A stretch of DNA of 64,000 bases, from positions 1-64,000 of the forward strand of contig CAILNX010000022.1 of assembly GCA_903835685.1 (NCBI GenBank), written 5' to 3'. This DNA is from an uncultured delta proteobacterium (GTDB taxonomy: Bacteria; Desulfobacterota; Desulfovibrionia; Desulfovibrionales; Desulfovibrionaceae). The position numbers and the translations under genes were made by a program. Positions 33,629-44,381 of the stretch are shown here, piece by piece. The notes beneath the pieces were generated by a model. That model was not told the origin of the DNA. It ran no database searches and saw only the letters and a program-made list of their open reading frames with translations. Numbering within the stretch: position 1 is the first letter of the stretch; the number at the start of each line of letters is the position of its first letter.

Positions 33629-35329
33629 TTAGTTGCAATACACAAAAACTTTTCTGCCATTTGTAAAGCTTGACCCTGTAATGGCGAGAAGCTTTCCATT
33701 ATTGCTAAAAGCGATTGACTGGACTTGTCCAACACTAATGTCTAATTTAGTTTCAGAAATGATCTCTCCAAACCGGAGATCGATAAACACAATAGATGGC
33801 TGACTGGTGCCAACGGCTACAATTTCTGATATTGGTGAAATTGTAGCACAACATATGTCATTTGATCCGGGTTCATTTCCATCGCGCTCAATCTCAATAA
33901 GTGAATGTGGATTTGAAATTTTATCTCCAACTGATACATCATGGATCAATGTAAACGATGTGGCGTCCCAAATTAAAATATGGCCTTGTGAATGCGTTGT
34001 TACCGCATATTTCCCATCGATGCTAAATTGTATATCATATGTATAATTGTATTTAATGTCGCAGTTTTTAATTGGCTTATATGATTGTATGTTGTATAGT
34101 AGTAGTTTGCTACCATTGTGAGAAAAGGCAAGTATTGATGGTAGTTTTGGATGAAACCTGCATGCATATATAGGAGTTTTGTGGTGCGATATAAATTTAG
34201 TCTTTATTGTTTTTGTAGTGTCAAAAATACAAATACGACCATTATTAGTTGAGGCTGCGACAAAATTATTGTCACCGGAAATTGATATGCTAAAAATTTT
34301 AAATTTGTTGGTGTTTAGTTCCGTAATCGTAGGTACTGATGAAAAAGTATATGTTTTAACTACACCATGGCTATTTACCGCGCACAGCAATGTGCCATCT
34401 GCGCTTATGTCTATGGATTCAATATCACACTTTTCGTCGCAGAATGATATATCGTATTGTCCGCCGTTTGAAATAACAAATGCTGTAAAAATATTAGAGT
34501 CCCCGCAGGCAAAAAGAAGGTTATCGTCGTGGGAGAATTTCAATTTATAAATAAATTGCGAGTGAAAGTCGAAGTTACGGGTATGATTAATTAGTGTCTG
34601 ATAATTGTCAAAAGAAAATGATCTTCTTAGCGAGGATTGATCCCACGGGATTTGTTTGTAATCACTCCGTTTTATAACATCTTCACGAACTAATTGCATT
34701 AGTTTGTTGATCGTGATGTTATATTTCGGAATAAATTTTAATAGTGCATCTGTAAAAAGGCCGTGTTCAGATTGGGAGGAAGAGTCAAATGCAGTCTGGC
34801 CGGGGGCCGTGGAAAATGCTATAAATGTATCTGCATATGCATCGATTTTCGCATATTTGTCGGGAATAGTGATCCCATTACCAGCGGAACGTCCGGAAAC
34901 ATCTTTTAATAAGAATTGAGTAGGATCTGTTCTGCAGCAATCAAGAAATATTAAATTTGCGTTATTTTGCGCTAGCTTAAGTTTTTCTAGTATTGTGTTT
35001 AGAGATAGCGCTATGTAGCTAAAGTTATCATGATTATCGTTGTCAATCGGTAATAAATAATTTTTTGCGTTAATTTCACAGCCATGCCCTGCAAAATAAA
35101 ACAATATTTCTGCATCTTTGTCTTTTATTAGTGAAATAAAACTATCTAGAGATGAGTGCATTTTTTCAGAGTTAAGATTCAATTGAACGGTAACTGCGAA
35201 TCCTTTATAGGATAAAAGTTCACATATTGCATTGGCGTCACTACAGGCATTGTTCAGCGGTTGTGACGCGTATGTATCATTGCCAATAACAAGCGCATAT
35301 CTAGGTCTAAGCTTATTTTTCACCTGCAT
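33629..35329 (-). CDS. Caspase-like peptidase (C14) fused to WD40 repeats
   Basis: The 566-residue protein has an N-terminal caspase/metacaspase domain (residues 1-230). It begins YALVIGNDTY and carries the catalytic His in FYFAGHGCE and Cys in LIFLDCCRTDP. Residues 260-566 are WD40-like repeats with SIDISADGTLLCAV, DIQFSIDGKYAVTTH and SIAFSNNGKLLAI. The DNA is strongly A/T-rich in a GC-rich genome, as is the 90-bp flank on each side, so recent transfer is likely. Stand-alone caspase-WD40 proteins occur among bacterial conflict and cell-death systems. A defence role is inferred. A GTG at 35323 is an alternative start. Confidence 0.88.
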   Translation of the reverse strand: MQVKNKLRPRYALVIGNDTYASQPLNNACSDANAICELLSYKGFAVTVQLNLNSEKMHSSLDSFISLIKDKDAEILFYFAGHGCEINAKNYLLPIDNDNHDNFSYIALSLNTILEKLKLAQNNANLIFLDCCRTDPTQFLLKDVSGRSAGNGITIPDKYAKIDAYADTFIAFSTAPGQTAFDSSSQSEHGLFTDALLKFIPKYNITINKLMQLVREDVIKRSDYKQIPWDQSSLRRSFSFDNYQTLINHTRNFDFHSQFIYKLKFSHDDNLLFACGDSNIFTAFVISNGGQYDISFCDEKCDIESIDISADGTLLCAVNSHGVVKTYTFSSVPTITELNTNKFKIFSISISGDNNFVAASTNNGRICIFDTTKTIKTKFISHHKTPIYACRFHPKLPSILAFSHNGSKLLLYNIQSYKPIKNCDIKYNYTYDIQFSIDGKYAVTTHSQGHILIWDATSFTLIHDVSVGDKISNPHSLIEIERDGNEPGSNDICCATISPISEIVAVGTSQPSIVFIDLRFGEIISETKLDISVGQVQSIAFSNNGKLLAITGSSFTNGRKVFVYCN

Positions 35330-35423
35330 CCCTCGTCAAAATTGTAGACATCATATTGCACAATACTCTTTTAAATGGATATTGCAAGTCGTTGGATTAT
35401 TATGGGAGATATTGAGCGGTCCC

Positions 35424-36083
35424 TCACTCCCCGGCCTTGGCTCGGGCCGCGAGTCCCGCCCCCATTTCAAAGGCCTTGCGGCAGTCCTGGGGAAAGACCT
35501 CCTTGCGGCGCTTGGCCTTGGCCGCCGGGTCCCAGCAGGTGCTCACATACTTGGAATAGTCCTTGAATTGCAGGGTGTCGGTGCTGAGCAGCATCGCGCA
35601 GTTCCCGAAGATGCGGGTCATGACCCCTTGGGTGGCGGCCGTACTCCGGTCCTGGCCGTAGTCGGCCAGATGGGGCTCGGGCACGTTCATGGTGTAGATG
35701 AGGCCCGTGGCCAATTTGCCCGGGAAGATGGAGCGAAAGCCCGGGGTGTAGGTCAGATAGGGGAAGAGCAGCCGCTCCAGAAAGGAGCGCATCTGCCCGG
35801 ATTCGGTGTAGAAATACAGGGGCGAGCCCAGGATCAGGACATCGGCCGTGGCCACCCGCTTGAGAATGGGGGCCAGCCCGTCGCGCACGGCGCAATGGCC
35901 GTAGCTTTTGCCCCCGATCTTCTTGCAGGCGAAGCAACTGATGCACCCGGTGTACTGATGGTCGTAGAGATGGACCAGTTCGGTCCTGGCCCCGGCCGAG
36001 GCCGCGCCGTCCAGGGCCTTTTGCAGCAGGGTGGCCGTGTTCCACTTCTTGCGCGGGCTGCCGTTGATGGCGATGGCCTGCAT
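35424..36083 (-). CDS. Flavodoxin-fold NAD(P)H-dependent oxidoreductase / iron-sulfur flavoprotein
   Basis: The 219-residue protein begins MQAIAINGSPRKKWNTATLL, the phosphate-binding loop for FMN. It then has YTGCISCFACKKIGGKSYGHC with the four-Cys pattern of iron-sulfur flavoproteins and ILGSPLYFYTESGQMRSFLERL. It is probably a soluble electron-transfer or quinone-reducing enzyme in anaerobic metabolism. It is monocistronic; its 5' side faces the XRE regulator. Confidence 0.88.
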   Translation of the reverse strand: MQAIAINGSPRKKWNTATLLQKALDGAASAGARTELVHLYDHQYTGCISCFACKKIGGKSYGHCAVRDGLAPILKRVATADVLILGSPLYFYTESGQMRSFLERLLFPYLTYTPGFRSIFPGKLATGLIYTMNVPEPHLADYGQDRSTAATQGVMTRIFGNCAMLLSTDTLQFKDYSKYVSTCWDPAAKAKRRKEVFPQDCRKAFEMGAGLAARAKAGE

Positions 36084-36171
36084 GGGGTTCCTCCTGGTTC
36101 GGGGTGGTGAGAGGCAGCATACCCGGCCTGGCCGGGGTTCGGCAAGGGTGCGGCCCTTGAAGAAACACCCG

Positions 36172-36200
36172 TTGACAGGTAGCCAATAAATGGCTATTCA
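36172..36200 (+). promoter_or_regulatory. Promoter with internal palindrome for the XRE regulator
   Basis: TTGACA (36172) and TATTCA (36195) are 17 bp apart. The palindrome TAGCCA-ATAAA-TGGCTA (36180-36196) fills the spacer. This is an expected place for autorepression by the downstream regulator. Confidence 0.6.
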
Positions 36201-36266
36201 TCCCCCCATGTGGACAGTGGGATTTTCCGCCAAGGCGGCCCGGCAGGTTCCTGGAGGTCATCTCTA

Positions 36267-36617
36267 TTGAAACTCACGAGGAAGCCCCGTACTGACGGGA
36301 GCGTTGAGCTTTCGGTCACGGTTCCCCAGGGCCAGGCCGATGCGGTCCAGGCAGCCTTTGACCGGCTCCTGGCCCAGCTTGGGGAGAGTGGCGAAGAGAC
36401 GTATACCGTTGAAATGGTCCTGCCGGACATGACCCCGGGCAAGGTCCTGCGGGGCGCTCGCGGCTTGTCGGACCTGACCCAGGCCCAGCTTGCGGATACG
36501 CTCGGCATTCACAAGTCCAACCTGTCCGAGATGGAGCGGGACAAGCGGCCCATCGGCAAGGACATGGCCCGGCGGCTCGGCAAGGCCCTGGGCATGGACT
36601 ACAAGGTGTTTCTGTAG
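36267..36617 (+). CDS. XRE-family helix-turn-helix regulator
   Basis: From a TTG start with GGAGGT 8 bp upstream the protein has 116 residues. The C-terminal HTH is LTQAQLADTLGIHKSNLSEMERDKRPIGKDMARRLGKALGMD. The N-terminal half (FDRLLAQLGESGEETYTVEMVLPDMTPG) is unrecognised. It resembles orphan HigA-type antitoxins, but no toxin gene is adjacent. A longer frame from GTG at 36210 would start before the ribosome site and within the transcribed leader; it is less likely. Confidence 0.75.
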   Translation: MKLTRKPRTDGSVELSVTVPQGQADAVQAAFDRLLAQLGESGEETYTVEMVLPDMTPGKVLRGARGLSDLTQAQLADTLGIHKSNLSEMERDKRPIGKDMARRLGKALGMDYKVFL

Positions 36618-36637
36618 AAAGGGAGCTTCCCGGCCGG

Positions 36638-37720
36638 TCACTCCCCGGGCAGCTCGTACATCCGTATCCCGCCCGAGGGGTCGATGAGCAGCATCCGGGG
36701 GCCGTCGGGCGTGGGAAGGACGCGGGCGTGCAGGGGCCAGACCGCGTCCAGGGGACGGGTGGAGAGGGGGCGAAAGTCCGCGTCCAGTACGCTTAGGCGC
36801 GTGGGCAGGGCGTCCACGTAGGCCGTGTGCAGGCAGAGCCAGTGGCCGCCGGGCAGGGGCTCCAGGCAGGCCGGGGAGATGAGGTCCGGGTGCTGGACCG
36901 CCTGCATGGTCTTGGCCGTTGGATTCACCCGGAACACCGTGTCCAGGTCGCTCACCGGGATGACCAGTTCTTGGCCGCCTGTCACTGGATCAGGGGCCGG
37001 ATCAGGGGTCAGGTCATAGGTCAATCTCAGAAAGAAATGGGCGAACTCGTCCATGAGCCGGAAATCTTCCAGATCATAGGTCAGCAGCCGGGACGTGGCG
37101 TGGCTGAGCACGTACAGGCGGCCGTTCGCCGTGGTGAGCCGCATGGCCAGGCGGGCGCGGCCGTTTTCCGGCCGGTGCAGGGGAAGGCGGGCCAGGATGT
37201 GTCCGGCCCTGCTGCTGGTCAGGTCGAGCACGGTGAGCGAGGTGGCGTGGCTGCCCTCGGCCGGGGCGGTCAGGGCCAGGAGGCGCTCCCCGTCCGGATG
37301 GGCGCAGAGGTCCAGGACATAGAGGTTCTCGGCCAGGACGCGCAGGTCCCGGGAACGGGGGTCCCAGGCCAGGATGCGGGGCGGGATGCGCGGCGGCGCG
37401 GAGCCCGCGCCCGGGGCCGGACGGCCCAGGTCGGCCAGGAGGACCAGGCCCGAGTCAAGGACGATGAGGCGCGAGGGCCGGATGAGGCCCTCCTTGCGGC
37501 GGGTGATCGGGACCGGGATTCGGCCCCGGGCCTGGTCCGCGCGCAAGGGACCCAGGAGGTCCCCGGCCCGCCAGCCCAGGTCGGCCAGGGTCCAGGTCTG
37601 GGACCCCGGGAGCAGGCGGCCGCCTTTGGGGCGCAGGTCCGGGGACAGGGCCAGGTGGGCGGCCAGGCGCGCCCCGTGCAGGGGACTTAAACGGTCCTGG
37701 GCCAGTGCTTTCAGCCGCAT
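36638..37720 (-). CDS. Protein of unknown function, beta-propeller-like
   Basis: The 360-residue cytoplasmic protein has no signal peptide. Repeating blade-like segments such as RLIVLDSGLVLLADLG, NLYVLDLCAHPDGERLLALTAP and LPGGHWLCLHTAYVDAL suggest a WD40/YVTN-type propeller. I recognise no family. The ATG at 37718-37720 follows AAAGGAGTGCTC, so the earlier in-frame ATG is rejected. The neighbouring MCP is divergent, 211 bp away. Confidence 0.6.
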   Translation of the reverse strand: MRLKALAQDRLSPLHGARLAAHLALSPDLRPKGGRLLPGSQTWTLADLGWRAGDLLGPLRADQARGRIPVPITRRKEGLIRPSRLIVLDSGLVLLADLGRPAPGAGSAPPRIPPRILAWDPRSRDLRVLAENLYVLDLCAHPDGERLLALTAPAEGSHATSLTVLDLTSSRAGHILARLPLHRPENGRARLAMRLTTANGRLYVLSHATSRLLTYDLEDFRLMDEFAHFFLRLTYDLTPDPAPDPVTGGQELVIPVSDLDTVFRVNPTAKTMQAVQHPDLISPACLEPLPGGHWLCLHTAYVDALPTRLSVLDADFRPLSTRPLDAVWPLHARVLPTPDGPRMLLIDPSGGIRMYELPGE

Positions 37721-37931
37721 GAGCACTCCTTTCCTCATCCGTACAAGATGGTACGGGGAAAGGCTAGGGGGCGGGTCGGGTCAGGCCCGAAAAGCGGGGG
37801 CAAGGCCCCCTGTGCACTCATATTTCCTCTTCTATTTCTTGCAATGACCCCTCGGCTGTGCTAGAGGAAGATACTGCGGCTCTTTCTCCTTGGCGGAAGG
37901 GAGCGAAACACATCGACCGGGAGGATTCTCC

Positions 37932-40109
37932 ATGCGCCTGACCATGTCCAAAAAACTCTCCCTGGGATTTGGTGCGGTCATGTCCATGCTGCTGATCGTG
38001 GCTGGGCTTGGTCTGGGAGCCATGATGAGCTCCGACTCCTCGTTCCGCGAGTTCCAGACCATGTTCACCACCAGCAGCCGCCTGGGGGCCATGTCCTCCC
38101 ACGTGCTGCTCATGCGCGTGGCCGTGGCCCGGTTCCTGTCCACCTTCAGCGAAAAGGACGTGGCCCGCTATCAGGACGAGAACAAACAGGCCATGGGCAT
38201 CCTGGACGAGTCCGAGAAGATGGCCGTGGGCCCCGAGGAGAAACGCGGCCTGGCCGAACTCCGGGCCAATATCCGCAAATACGACGAGGCCTTCCAACTG
38301 GTGTCCAAGAAGCGCCTGGAAGGGGTCAAGATCCTGGACGAGAACGTGCACGGCCGGGGCTCGGTCCTGCGCAAGCTGCTTTCGGACATGATGGAGACCG
38401 GCCTGCGCGAGGGCGAGTCACGCGCGGCCGCCCTGGCTGGCGCGGCCCAGGAACACCTGCTCCTGGCCCGGTTCTGGGCCGAGCGCTTCTCGGCCGCGCC
38501 CGAGGCGGCCAAGGCCAAGCGGGTGACCGAGGAGTTGGAGCGGTTCGCCGAGGGTCTGGCCGTGCTGGAAAAAGAGCTGTTCAAGGGCGAGGCTTCGGCC
38601 GCCCGGGTGGGCGCGGCCGCGGCCCCGTCATCACCATCAGTATCGGGCGAGGGGGCCAAAGGACGCCTGCGCAAGCTCCTGACCGATCTGGCCGAGCAGC
38701 GCCGGGGGTACAAGGACTCCTTTGACCAGGCCGCCACCCTGGTCCTGGAATCGGACAAGGCCTGGACCGAGGTCCTGCTCCCGGTGGGGCCGGTCATCGG
38801 CAAGAGCATCGTGGACGCCGAACAGGCCCTGACCGCGCGCATCGAGGCCCTGGGCCGCCAGGTGGAGAGCGACAACCGCCGCCTGGGCTGGGCCGTGGCC
38901 GCCGTGGGCCTGTTCGCCCTGATCTCCGGCGTGCTCATCGCCTACTTCATCTCCAAGAACATCCTGGGGCTTCTGGGCAAGGACCCGGGCGAACTGGCCG
39001 AACTGGCCCGGCGCATCTCCGTGGGCGACACCCGGGCCACCTTTGACATGACCGGGATCAAGCCCGACAGCGTGTACGCGGCCATGAAGGACATGGCCGA
39101 GGCCGAGATCGAGGTGGCCACCCTGGCCGAGCAGTTGGCCAAGGGCGACCTGCGGGCCAAGGTCAAGCCCCGCTCGGCCGAGGATCAGCTCATGCTCTCC
39201 CTGGAGGACATGGTGCGCAACATCACGGCCGTGGTGACCAACATCCAGACCGGGGCCGAACAGGTGGCCGCTGGCAGCGAGGAGCTCTCGGCCACGGCCC
39301 AGAACCTGTCCCAGGGCACCAGCCAGCAGGCCGCCTCCATCGAGGAGTCCTCGGCCTCCATGGAGGAGATGAGCTCCAACATCGCCCAGAACGCGGACAA
39401 CTCCCGCCAGACCGAGGCCATCGCGGTCAAGGCCGCGTCGGACGCCGAGCGCACGGGCGCGGCCGTGTCCCTGACCGTGGACGCCATGAAGCAGATATCG
39501 GAAAAGATCACGGTCATCGAGGAGATCGCGCGGCAAACCAACCTCCTGGCCCTGAACGCGGCCATCGAGGCGGCCCGGGCCGGGGAGCACGGCCGGGGAT
39601 TTGCCGTGGTGGCCTCGGAGGTCAGAAAGCTGGCCGAACAGAGCCAGGAGGCGGCCCAGGAGATCACCGAACTGGCCCAGGGCAGCGTGTCCGCGGCCAT
39701 CAACGCCGGGGACATGCTCACCCGGCTGGTCCCGGACATCAAGCGCACGGCCGATCTGGTCCAGGAAATCTCGGCCGCCAGCCGGGAGCAGAGCCAGGGC
39801 GCGGAACAGGTGAACAAGGCCATCCAGCAGATGAGCCAGGTGGTGCAGATGAACGCGGCCTCGGCCGAGGAGCTGGCCTCCACCTCCGAGGAGCTCTCGG
39901 CCCAGGCCGAGGAGCTGCAGAAGGCCCTGAACTACTTCCAGACCGATGATTCCTTCCTGGCCACGGCCCAGCGCTCGGCCAAGGTCCTGCGGTCCCCCCG
40001 GCCCACGGCCAAGGCCAAGAGGCCCCTGCCCGCGGGCGAGGCCCGCAAGAAGTCCCTGGCCCTGGACATGAGCGCCGAGGACGAGGACGAGGAATTCGAA
40101 CGGATGTAA
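37932..40109 (+). CDS. Methyl-accepting chemotaxis protein
   Basis: The 725-residue receptor has a first membrane helix (residues 12-34) and a long periplasmic helical sensor. The second helix is at about 320-340 ([18 protein letters not shown]), then HAMP and the signalling domain. The hairpin tip [40 protein letters not shown] is canonical. The C-terminus ends in an acidic tail with no NWETF-like CheR tether. An insert [15 protein letters not shown] lies in the sensor domain. The ATG follows GGGAGGATTCTCC. Confidence 0.93.
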   Translation: MRLTMSKKLSLGFGAVMSMLLIVAGLGLGAMMSSDSSFREFQTMFTTSSRLGAMSSHVLLMRVAVARFLSTFSEKDVARYQDENKQAMGILDESEKMAVGPEEKRGLAELRANIRKYDEAFQLVSKKRLEGVKILDENVHGRGSVLRKLLSDMMETGLREGESRAAALAGAAQEHLLLARFWAERFSAAPEAAKAKRVTEELERFAEGLAVLEKELFKGEASAARVGAAAAPSSPSVSGEGAKGRLRKLLTDLAEQRRGYKDSFDQAATLVLESDKAWTEVLLPVGPVIGKSIVDAEQALTARIEALGRQVESDNRRLGWAVAAVGLFALISGVLIAYFISKNILGLLGKDPGELAELARRISVGDTRATFDMTGIKPDSVYAAMKDMAEAEIEVATLAEQLAKGDLRAKVKPRSAEDQLMLSLEDMVRNITAVVTNIQTGAEQVAAGSEELSATAQNLSQGTSQQAASIEESSASMEEMSSNIAQNADNSRQTEAIAVKAASDAERTGAAVSLTVDAMKQISEKITVIEEIARQTNLLALNAAIEAARAGEHGRGFAVVASEVRKLAEQSQEAAQEITELAQGSVSAAINAGDMLTRLVPDIKRTADLVQEISAASREQSQGAEQVNKAIQQMSQVVQMNAASAEELASTSEELSAQAEELQKALNYFQTDDSFLATAQRSAKVLRSPRPTAKAKRPLPAGEARKKSLALDMSAEDEDEEFERM

Positions 40110-40116
40110 GCCTTAC

Positions 40117-40143
40117 GGCCGCCCCGAAGGGGTGGCCCCTTTC
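40117..40143 (+). terminator. Terminator of the MCP gene
   Basis: A GGCCGCCCC/GGGGTGGCC stem with a GAA loop is followed by CCTTTCC. Confidence 0.65.
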
Positions 40144-40176
40144 CTTCGCCCGGCCAAAGGGCTACAGGTTCTGCGT

Positions 40177-40253
40177 GCGCCCGTAGCTCAGATGGATAGA
40201 GCGTCGGCCTTCGAAGCCGCCGGTCGGGGGTTCGAACCCCTCCGGGCGCACCA
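40177..40253 (+). tRNA. tRNA-Arg (anticodon TCG)
   Basis: A full cloverleaf is present: acceptor GCGCCCG/CGGGCGC, D arm GCTC...GAGC, anticodon loop CTTCGAA (TCG) and T arm GGGGGTTCGAACCCCT, with an encoded CCA at 40251-40253. Confidence 0.97.
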
Positions 40254-40261
40254 GAAAATTC

Positions 40262-40297
40262 AATGGGTTGCTGTCGAAAGGCGGCAACCCATTTTCT
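40262..40297 (+). terminator. Terminator after tRNA-Arg, then a 10-bp tandem repeat
   Basis: An AATGGGTTGC/GCAACCCATT stem is followed by TTCTGTCTC. Just after it, GCTCCCCTAT occurs twice in tandem (about 40304-40324) and runs into the stop region of the kinase gene. Confidence 0.7.
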
Positions 40298-40340
40298 GTC
40301 TCTGCTCCCCTATTGCTCCCCTATGGATATCTTGGTGGGG

Positions 40341-42143
40341 CTACCCGGCGAGGCGGGCCAGTTGGTCCCGTAAGCGATCCGGGTCCACGGGCTTGGCCAG
40401 GTAGGCGTCCATGCCCGCGTCCAGGAACTCCTCCCGGTCTCCGGGCATGGCGTGGGCGGTCAGGGCCACGATGGGCGTGTGCGCGTAGGGCTGGCCCGAG
40501 GACCGGATCAGACGGGTGGTCTCCATGCCGTCCATGCCGGGCATCTGGATGTCCATGATCACCGCGTCGAAGCTCTCCCGGGAAAGGGCGGCCAGGGCCG
40601 ACTCCCCGTCGCCCACGCACGTTGGGATATGCCCCAGCCGCTCCAGGGTGCGGGCCAGCCCGACCTGGTTGATGCGCTCGTCCTCCACCACCAGCAGGCG
40701 CAGGGAGCGGGCCGGGGCCACCTCGGTCTGAAGCAGAACTTCGGCCTGGGCCTCGGGCAGGACCGCCAGGTCCAGGGTGAAGGTCAGGCTGGTGCCCACG
40801 CCGAGTGCGCTCTGGGCCACCAGCTCCCCGCCCATGGCCCGCACCAGGCGGCTGGCGATGCCCAGCCCCAGGCCGGTCCCGTGGTATTTGCGGGCGTAGG
40901 TGCTGTCCACCTGGGTGAAGGGCTCGAAGATGGAGTGCAGCTTGTCCTCCGGAATGCCGATGCCGGTGTCGGACACGGTGAACTGGACCCTGGCCCGGTC
41001 CTCCTTCAGAGCCGGGGCCAGGACGGCCTTCAGGGTGGCGGTCCCGTGGGTCGTGAACTTCACCGCGTTCTCCATCAGGTTGGCCAGGGCCTGGACCAGG
41101 CGTTCGCCGTCCCCGGACAGGACCAAGGGAACGGCCGGATCGGTCTCGATCAGGATGTCCAGGCCCTTGGCCTTGGCCTCGGCAGCCTGAGAGGCGGCCA
41201 CCTTCTGGAACACCTCGGCCAGGACAAAGGGGGTCTCCCGGATTTCCAGGGTTCCGGTCTCGATCTTGGCGAAGTCCAGGATCTGGTTGATGACCCCCAG
41301 CAGGGTGTTGGCCGAGAACCGGGCCATTTCCAGGTACTGGGCGTTCTCGGGGTCGAGTCGGTCCTGGTCCATGAGGGTGAGCATGCCGATGACCCCGGAA
41401 AGCGGGGTGCGGGTCTCGTGGCTCATGGTGGCCAAAAATTCGCTCTTGGTCCGGCTGGCCTCCTCGGCGGCCTCCTTGCCCGCAATCAGGGCCTCCTGGG
41501 CCATCTTGCGTTCGCCGATGTCCCGGACCAGGACCAGGATGCGGTCCTGGCCGTCGAGCGCGGCCTGGCGCATGGCCACCTCGCACCAGAATTCCTGGCC
41601 CTCGCGGTTCCGGCAGAGCCATTCGAAAACCTGGGGTCCCTCGTCCCGGGCCTTGCGCATCCAGTCCAGGGCCTGGTCCTGGGTGTAGGGGGCCTGGCCC
41701 GTGCTCAAGTCCTGGACCGTGAGATTTAAGGCCTCGGCCCGGTCGTAGCCGTACAGGGTCAGCATGCGCGCGTTCACGTCCAGGATGGCCCCGGTCTGCG
41801 CGTCGTGGATGAAGACCGCGTCGTTGATGGAGTCGAAGATGGTCCGGAAGCGGGCCTCGCTGTCGGACAGGCGGCACTGCTGCCGGGTGCGGTTCTGCTC
41901 GTGCCTCTGGATCAGGGCGTGCAGCAGCAGGGAGGTGATCAGGACGAAGAACCAGCCCTTCACGGTGTTGATATACGTGGGCAGGGCCAACAGATCCACC
42001 AGACGGTCGGAGAAGAGAATCCACAGGGAGCTGAATCCCGCGTAGAAGAAGACGATGGAGGTCGGATTCCTGGACTTCAAGACGCACCTCGAATCCCTGC
42101 GGTTGTCCCGTGACCCCGGTGGTCCCGGCGGCTGGACGGACAC
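40341..42143 (-). CDS. Hybrid sensor histidine kinase with receiver
   Basis: The 600-residue protein has two membrane helices (about residues 28-45 and 62-78) and a PAS domain ([18 protein letters not shown]). It continues with HisKA ([20 protein letters not shown]), HATPase_c ([34 protein letters not shown]) and a C-terminal receiver ([14 protein letters not shown] with the phosphoacceptor Asp in [13 protein letters not shown]). All catalytic boxes are intact. It starts at GTG. Its HPt and output partners are not in the window. Confidence 0.92.
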   Translation of the reverse strand: MSVQPPGPPGSRDNRRDSRCVLKSRNPTSIVFFYAGFSSLWILFSDRLVDLLALPTYINTVKGWFFVLITSLLLHALIQRHEQNRTRQQCRLSDSEARFRTIFDSINDAVFIHDAQTGAILDVNARMLTLYGYDRAEALNLTVQDLSTGQAPYTQDQALDWMRKARDEGPQVFEWLCRNREGQEFWCEVAMRQAALDGQDRILVLVRDIGERKMAQEALIAGKEAAEEASRTKSEFLATMSHETRTPLSGVIGMLTLMDQDRLDPENAQYLEMARFSANTLLGVINQILDFAKIETGTLEIRETPFVLAEVFQKVAASQAAEAKAKGLDILIETDPAVPLVLSGDGERLVQALANLMENAVKFTTHGTATLKAVLAPALKEDRARVQFTVSDTGIGIPEDKLHSIFEPFTQVDSTYARKYHGTGLGLGIASRLVRAMGGELVAQSALGVGTSLTFTLDLAVLPEAQAEVLLQTEVAPARSLRLLVVEDERINQVGLARTLERLGHIPTCVGDGESALAALSRESFDAVIMDIQMPGMDGMETTRLIRSSGQPYAHTPIVALTAHAMPGDREEFLDAGMDAYLAKPVDPDRLRDQLARLAG

Positions 42144-42289
42144 CTGGGCGGATACCTCTCCTCATCTTATGACACGGCAGGGGAAGTCTGTCCATGATCA
42201 ATACGGAAAAAGGACCGGGCCGGGCTTGGGGCCTATCGGCCTGAGCGGCGTCCGTGGCCGGTTTCCAGAAGCCAGGCTGGGGGGGTATT

Positions 42290-44131
<1,842 letters not shown>

Positions 44132-44381
44132 GCACTTCGCGCCCGGGGGCAAGGCCCCTTCGGTTCCTTTCCCTGGCCAGTGGCCAGACTTGGAACGATC
44201 AGTCCCTGATCCCGGGAGGTTTCGGGGTCGGGTGAGTGCTTGCTCAATAGTTGTGAAAACCCTATTGCCAGGAAATGGATTATCGGTTTTAACACGGGTA
44301 GGAAAACGAACCGGCCGGAGCGGCTGGCCGTAAGGGGCCAGGTCAGACTCAGGCCAAGCCAGGCCGCTTCAGGAGGTGGAC

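Noticed and set aside
33629-36083. Insertion sequence or prophage carrying the caspase gene
   Set aside because: No transposase, integrase or clear terminal repeats were seen at the edges of the AT-rich segment.
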